Positions 58,084 to 64,000 of a stretch of DNA of 64,000 nt are shown piece after piece. Numbering within the stretch: position 1 is the first letter of the stretch; every line of letters begins with the position of its first letter. The translations under genes and the position numbers were made by a program. The notes beneath the pieces are model-generated. The model was not told where the DNA came from, ran no database searches, and was given only the letters and a program-made list of their open reading frames with translations. Origin of the DNA: Clarkia xantiana subsp. parviflora (taxonomy: Eukaryota > Streptophyta > Magnoliopsida > Myrtales > Onagraceae); assembly GCA_036873135.1 (NCBI GenBank), contig JAPTYO010000010.1, positions 22,313,772 through 22,377,771 on the forward strand. The letters run 5' to 3'.

Positions 58084-61000
58084 TCAATTGTCTTCTTCAA
58101 CAGATGCAGTCTGAAGCAATGGGGCAAGCTGCGCTTCGATAAATGATCTCTGCTTACTCGTTTCTTCCATAATCATAGCGTGAGCAGCCATGCAAGCCTC
58201 TGCATTTGAAAACCCAAGTGTCCATCGACCTTCTGCTGCACTCTTATTGCCTCTATGCTTGTTGCTATAAGATTGACTCCGACTATTACTCTTACTCTTG
58301 CTACCATCAAACTTTGGGTCGAATTCTCGTATCCGAAGATGTAACCATGTCGGATGATCCTCATCTATCTTTGGCTGTTATAAACAAAATAATATAACTA
58401 TCCGGTCACTATTAACTTCTCAACTGCAGATACATAGCCCATTGCAATTACAGTTGGTTCAAAATTCAGTTTTCAGTTTAGGGACAATGAATACTTACAC
58501 TTAACCCTGGCAGTGGGGCAGTAGCAATTACAATTCCTTTTTGGCTTCGAAATGGATGCTTCTCCATAAGAAGCAATTTCCCTGATTTCCCTCTAGCTAC
58601 TGGTACCACATAGACATTTGTTACACCCGCATTAGAGAATGCGATACGACAATGGAATGCAGACCCTAGGAAACAACTCGATGCAGTCAGGGAAAATGTG
58701 GAAATAAGATAATAGTTTAGTGATGGTTCTGAGAGATAGGTAAGTCCAGACCTAAGGGCACCTCCGAACCAAAGCTTGCAGAGGAACGAAGATCTGAAGC
58801 ATGTTTTCCAGATTCAGTGATGGTCGGATTGGTTTCTAGATCCATGAGAGGTTTTTCTGCCACATCTTCTTTTAACATAAGTGCTTTTAGTTGAAGATGC
58901 AGAACAAAGGCCTGCAGAACCATACCACAGGGAAGGTAAGGAAAGATAAGAGATCTTTACCATGACTTAAGGAATCATGTTTGACGAACCTTCACTGTAT
59001 CAACCATCCTCTGCCACAAGGCGGGAGAAGAAGAAGAAGAAGAAGACGAAATTGGGTTTCCTGTAAATGTATAATAAATCATTCCCGCAAAACGATATGG
59101 TAATACACAACACATGCATAATGGGCTAGTGCTAGAGATTCCATCAATAAGCTGATAAAGAATGACAATTAAACAGAGAGATGCCATACCATTGTCCTTA
59201 TGCTGGTGGATCGTAAGTTCTAGAAGAAACATTGGATCCTTGCGTTCACATGATTCTCCCAGAACTGCATGCAATATTTGGTTTTAACACAGATGCAGTT
59301 AGTTATATTTGCTAAGAAAAACCAACATTTATATGTTTGGTCAACTGTGATACACATCACTTTGTTACATCATAGTTTCTCCATCTTACTTCCTAGAAAG
59401 ATTCTTCACTAGTTCTAATTACCAAGTCATTCTTTAAGGATATACATACATACCTGCCTTGCACCTGTCCCACTCCTTGGTCAGTGTGTCTGGAATGTAA
59501 TCAAACCAGCATCCTTCAAGTTCCTTTTGAAGGCGTTCACAGGTTTGCGCATATGATTTCTGTTAATGGGAACTAAAAAATATAAAACTTTAGAAAGTAC
59601 TAGAGAAAACTAGGATAGACCTAAGTAATAGTTAAGGATAAGATGTTCCATGGGTTCTGTAAGCACAACTTCAATTCAAGAAAGTTCAGAAAAGCATATT
59701 TTCCAAAAGACATTCTAAGAGATACATATGCACACATGTCTCGTTGCTGCATTCTAGTACCTAGTTTTGAACTCTTACAACTCCCCATTCATAAAACCTT
59801 TATTACTCTGATCAACAAGTTAATATGACTTTCTACTTACAATCTGTAACCTCCATGGATATGAAACTCACTGTGAATCTAAAGAATCGTGAGCAGTATG
59901 CAAAATCCAGTACATGTAACTTTTTATATAGAAAAGAAGGAAAAAGAAATACACGTGATAAGATCACCTAATGAACCCTAAATTAAGGGATAATATATAT
60001 TAGAATGGTATGCATTCCTAAAGACAAAGGACTAGCCATGTCAAAGAAAACCAAAAAGAATAATTACCCAAAACACACATTGCTAATTCTTGGATAGATT
60101 TCATTGATCAAAAGAACAGTCGACTGGAATAATCCCTATAGTACCTAAATGGAAAGATTCTTACATTAAATACAAGTAAACTGTCGTCTCCAATCTGCCT
60201 TTCTTGGAATGCTAGCAACTTCTGGAGGAACCACCCAGTATGCCAATAAACTAGCACAGGCACTTGTGGTTGATTCAATAGAACCATAAGTAATGCATCG
60301 ATAAACTGGGGTTAAAAAGAAGAAGCTCATCATGCCTATGAAACATGCATAACATATATAAATACTTAATGTGCACTTCTTCACAGGACTAATTGTTCAA
60401 GGGAAAAAGGTGAGAGTGCATTGATATGAATAAAGTCATCAATGTCTCCAAATGGAATGAACAGTATTCCTTATCCTCAGTAACCATCTCTTGGGATTAC
60501 TAAGGAATACCTTAGTCCTAAGAATTCAACAAAAAAATACTATGACTTGATCATATTGCTGCTGGAAGATGCCCTGACAGTCATGTTAGTCTAACTATGT
60601 GTAGTGAGTCTGAACTAGCCTTACCTTTGTTTCTTGCAGTACAAAAGAGTTGATTATCATCGCAAACATATAGTCAAGATCTGCGCAAACATTAAGAAAA
60701 TTGAGTAAGAACATACGAAGCAGAAGTCATATGGAAAACTATGTTTGAGAATACAGAACAATAGGAGTACCTTTATTTTCTGCTAAAAGCAGCAGCAAGT
60801 ATAGGGATCCAAGCATTACCATAGTATTTTCAGATACATTATTGGATACCATTCCAACCCTGTGCAGAGGAAGTTAGATCAATATAAGATGGGCCACAGT
60901 GATAGGTTTTATTTTCCAAAAGATAACTCATATATATTTTATGTTACTTCAAATTCCCCAAAATGGAAGAACCTGAGCAGAAATAGAATGGCTGGCAAGA

Positions 61001-63882
61001 AATACAATGACATAAATCACCATTGAAATTCCTCTTATGAAGCATCAAGATGTCTCTTGTCCAAAAAAAAAAAGAACAATCAAATGTGGCAAAAAGAAAA
61101 ACGGGAGCTTGAATCAAAAGGTTGCAATGTACCAGCAAAGAACCACGAAGCAAAGAAGAGGTAACTAAGTACAGACAGTAATACTGTAGAAATGTAAACA
61201 ACGAAGTCTAAATGAAGAACATGGCAGAAGGAAATCCACATGGATTTTATTTTGCAGTAGATATCTCAACTACATTTCAGCAACCTGAACCTACCCATTA
61301 TTATAGATTAAATTTAAAAGGAACACATGGCCAAAAAAAATTAAAATAAAAAGGAATATGTATGAGTACCTTCCCGTGGATGTTACAGCTTCAGACAAGC
61401 TAAGAGAAAGATTATTAGACGTCCCACACCCTATTAGTTGTCCAAAAGATCCGTCTCCATTGATGTTTTCTCCTCCTTCAGAATCAGAACAGACCAATCC
61501 TTCCAGTTCAGACATATAGCTTGACAAAGATTTAGCATTAGTGCTTTTGCTAGTTGTGTTCTTTGCTGAGGCCTCTGTAATCTCAGATACTAAGTATGGA
61601 TATAATACAATGATAGCTACAAAATTAACCAGAGCTTCTCCGCCGACAACTTGAAGAAGACCAGATACCATATAAAGAGAAGTGATGACTGATGGAACCT
61701 GAAGCAACAAAAATAGAGTTGTTTCAGAGTAATTAATTAATCCAATATATGCATCGCAATGAACAAATCATATGAACTATAAACATATATTCATTCATAT
61801 GCAAAGATCATAGAAAGAGGAGTAGCTTACATTCTGTTGCCTTAACTTAGACACAGGAAGCAGCGCGGGAAACACAAGCCAGTTAAGAAGATTTTGCAAA
61901 ACTGATCTTTTCAACCGATATTCACCAACAGACAGCAGATCCTTGAAATAGTAGAGATCATCCACCACCTGTTCAGTCTCTAAACGAAGACTTCTAATTA
62001 TGTCAGATGATACTATTTCCCTGCATCAAATCAAGCACTATTTAGATGAAAAAGAGATTATTAACACACTAATCCTTGATTCAGCATGTGTAAAGACCTA
62101 CTCTTTGGCATGAACAATAGAATCTAAATGCACATATTGCTCTCGTATGCTCTGAGCCAAATCTGAAAAGTATCTTGATATAGGAGGACTGGTTACGAAT
62201 TGATAGACCAAGTCATCACATACTGCATTAACAAAAGCACAGTATCAGAATATTTATGCAAGCATATATATGAGCAACTGATTAAAGGAAACAAACTTCA
62301 AAATATGTACCATTGTAAATGTTGAGGGTTATCGCCCTTACTGCTGTGTGAATCATTTTCTCCCCATGCTTAGCAAATTTGAGGGCCTCACTATACAATG
62401 GGAAGGAGACCTCATTATCCTGATAATATAGATATCTTTGTAAGAGAGAGGAAAAGGCTGACCTCTTCATAATAAGTAGGTAGTGGGTGAAACTGAAAGT
62501 TTTTACATTGATATGCCTAAGATATGGCAATCATGCCCATCACCACAGGTCAAAATAAACAACAACCAACACGACTGATTTATTTTTACTAGCACTGCTT
62601 AAACACATATCTATTATCTAGTCATAAAAAACATACATAATGTCCTATAAGCCACTCAATATGCAGGCTCAAAAGTTCAGATCAACTAACCCCATCTATC
62701 TTTACAAGAAGGCACAGTGTGTCACCCGTTAGCTTACTGCTCACTGCTCTGATACAAGAAAAAAGTGGAGAAATCATTAGGAAAACGTGATAGGATAAAG
62801 CAGACACGTAAGTTGCTAGCATGAGAGAGAGAGAGAAAGAGAGAGACCTTAAGAAGGACACATAGTATGGAGCTAAGTCTCCTCCTTCGAATTTGTAAGG
62901 ATGTGCTATAATACTATTGATGAAACCATTACTGAAGCAGTAATCTGTATCATATAAAAACTCCACGTTAAAGAAATTCAATGTTAGCCCACCTTTTGAA
63001 GGAAAGCAAAACAAAATTAAGACACTGTCATCCTACTTCCACTGCATGTATTAGAAAATTCCATTATCAAATATCAACAGAAAAATGTCACCATGAAGAC
63101 ATCGCTTGGTAGAAGTTTCTTGTAAGTACTTTGTTACAAAGAAGCTTCAATGATTAACTTACATGATTAAAGGTTCTAAAAAGTAATCAATAACATTTAT
63201 GTATAAATACATACCAACCCCAGACAACAGAAAGTTTAATGAAATGAACTAATTCTCAGAGCAGGTGGACCTAGCCATTTGCCATCAACAAGAACAATTT
63301 CAAATGACATAGCGATAATTCATTAAAATCAGACTACATGGTGTAACTGAACTGAATATATATTTTGAAATGCAGCAGATCATCTTGGTTAGAGGCTAAC
63401 CAAGAGGCTAACCAGGCACTGGAATTCTTACATATTGCATGATCGCTTTCAATATTTTGAATCATTATGCTTAGATACTGAAGTAAAGGTGCCTCAATCC
63501 TTGAATTTCTGCTAATCTTTAGGATGCGAAAAAACTCCGACATAACCTGGTACTCCATAAAACATCTGCACAAAATTCAAGAACACAACCTTATACTTCT
63601 TTTCACATAACTTTTGAGATGGAAATGAGGGCAGCACTTCATACTCAAAAATCATGGGATCATGTCTGTCCCCATAGGTGACTGTCTCTACCACAGATTG
63701 TAACATGTCTATGACAGCTTCCTGTTAAGCAGAAGAAAGATCAGAGAGACAGTATGACAAATATTCGAATCGATAGAGAAAGGCGAGCAATATCAAATTA
63801 CCCTATTATTCCTGTCGACAACTTTGATGCACCTCAATTCATCAAGTACATTTCTACATTTGCCACGAGCAGAGCGTGTCAT
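58084..63882 (-). CDS. GFS9: GFS9/TT9-like protein (CLEC16A family, FPL domain), 5' end uncertain
   Basis: Eighteen exons on the minus strand: 63882-63802, 63721-63645, 63565-63432, 62944-62848, 62748-62691, 62419-62311, 62222-62102, 62020-61831, 61698-61370, 60859-60771, 60680-60625, 60305-60165, 59559-59454, 59264-59190, 59060-58990, 58911-58752, 58665-58499, 58374-58084. They join in one frame of 2352 bases (783 aa). The family acts at the Golgi/trans-Golgi in vacuolar trafficking; Arabidopsis GFS9/TT9 (about 837 aa) affects seed pigment and protein sorting. The FPL domain covers about residues 15-190 (DMLQSVVETVTYGDRHDPM, MEYQVMSEFFRILKISRNSR, HPYKFEGGDLAPYYVSFLR, SFPLYSEALKFAKHG). The C-terminal part has HCRIAFSNAG, MEKHPFRSQKG, DEDHPTWLHLRIRE and RWTLGFSNAEACMAAHAM. 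The first coding exon is probably beyond 64000, since the usual MW.S.WRS start is not seen; the ATG at 63882 is only a convenient left limit, and a splice acceptor near 63853 is an alternative. Confidence 0.93.
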
Positions 63883-64000
63883 CAGATAATTGACATGAAC
63901 ACGGACGACACGAAGCAATAAGCAGTTGCATACAAGGAAACAAATTATTAGGACTATCAATTGGCAGTCGTTTAATTCAATACGAAACAGCAATCAATTG

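Overview
The window is nuclear DNA of a flowering plant, most likely a eudicot. It carries multi-exon genes with GT-AG introns (a MIKC-type MADS-box gene, an EXO70A1-like exocyst gene, two NDR1/HIN1-like genes and a GFS9/TT9-like gene). These sit in AT-rich spacers with dense LTR retrotransposons, MITE-like elements and (TA)n tracts. The species cannot be named from the sequence alone. No tRNA, rRNA, CRISPR or bacterial-type feature was found.

Positions 1-34350 are almost entirely transposable elements. The left edge is the 5' end (LTR, primer binding site, start of gag) of a minus-strand Ty3/gypsy-like element. Next come three minus-strand copies of one Ty1/copia family: 908-6428 with a large internal deletion, 10267-19448 with a mosaic tandem 5' LTR, and 19791-27947 with intact ends and a 5-bp target duplication. 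A truncated plus-strand member lies at 32261-33807. An older plus-strand copia element (pol remains about 7690-9180, 3' LTR from 9821) appears to be the target of the second copy. All gag and pol frames are broken, and the copies differ in which internal parts they lost.

Positions 34886-38656 hold a six-exon minus-strand MADS-box gene of the AGL15/AGL18 type, with transposon-like insertions in introns 1 and 3. From 39400 to 43600 there is a second element-rich block: a foldback element with a nested 9-bp-TSD MITE, a duplicated LTR-like segment with a MITE in only one copy, and a degraded copia gag-protease region.

From 44200 to the right edge is the gene-rich part. EXO70A1 (10 exons, 641 aa, plus strand) is followed by two single-exon NDR1/HIN1-like genes on the plus strand. 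The minus-strand GFS9/TT9 (CLEC16A-like) gene has 18 exons visible and converges on them; its first exon probably lies beyond the right edge. EXO70A1 and GFS9/TT9 both act in membrane trafficking and the NDR1/HIN1-like proteins are membrane-anchored. I see no evidence that the genes form a functional cluster. All exon models were built by hand: each joins in one open frame across GT-AG junctions, which is strong support, but untranslated regions are not defined. I did not find a clearly new biological system. The most unusual items are the element mosaics, the MADS gene that has lost a canonical exon, the nested foldback elements, and a 528-bp near-perfect inverted repeat between convergent genes.
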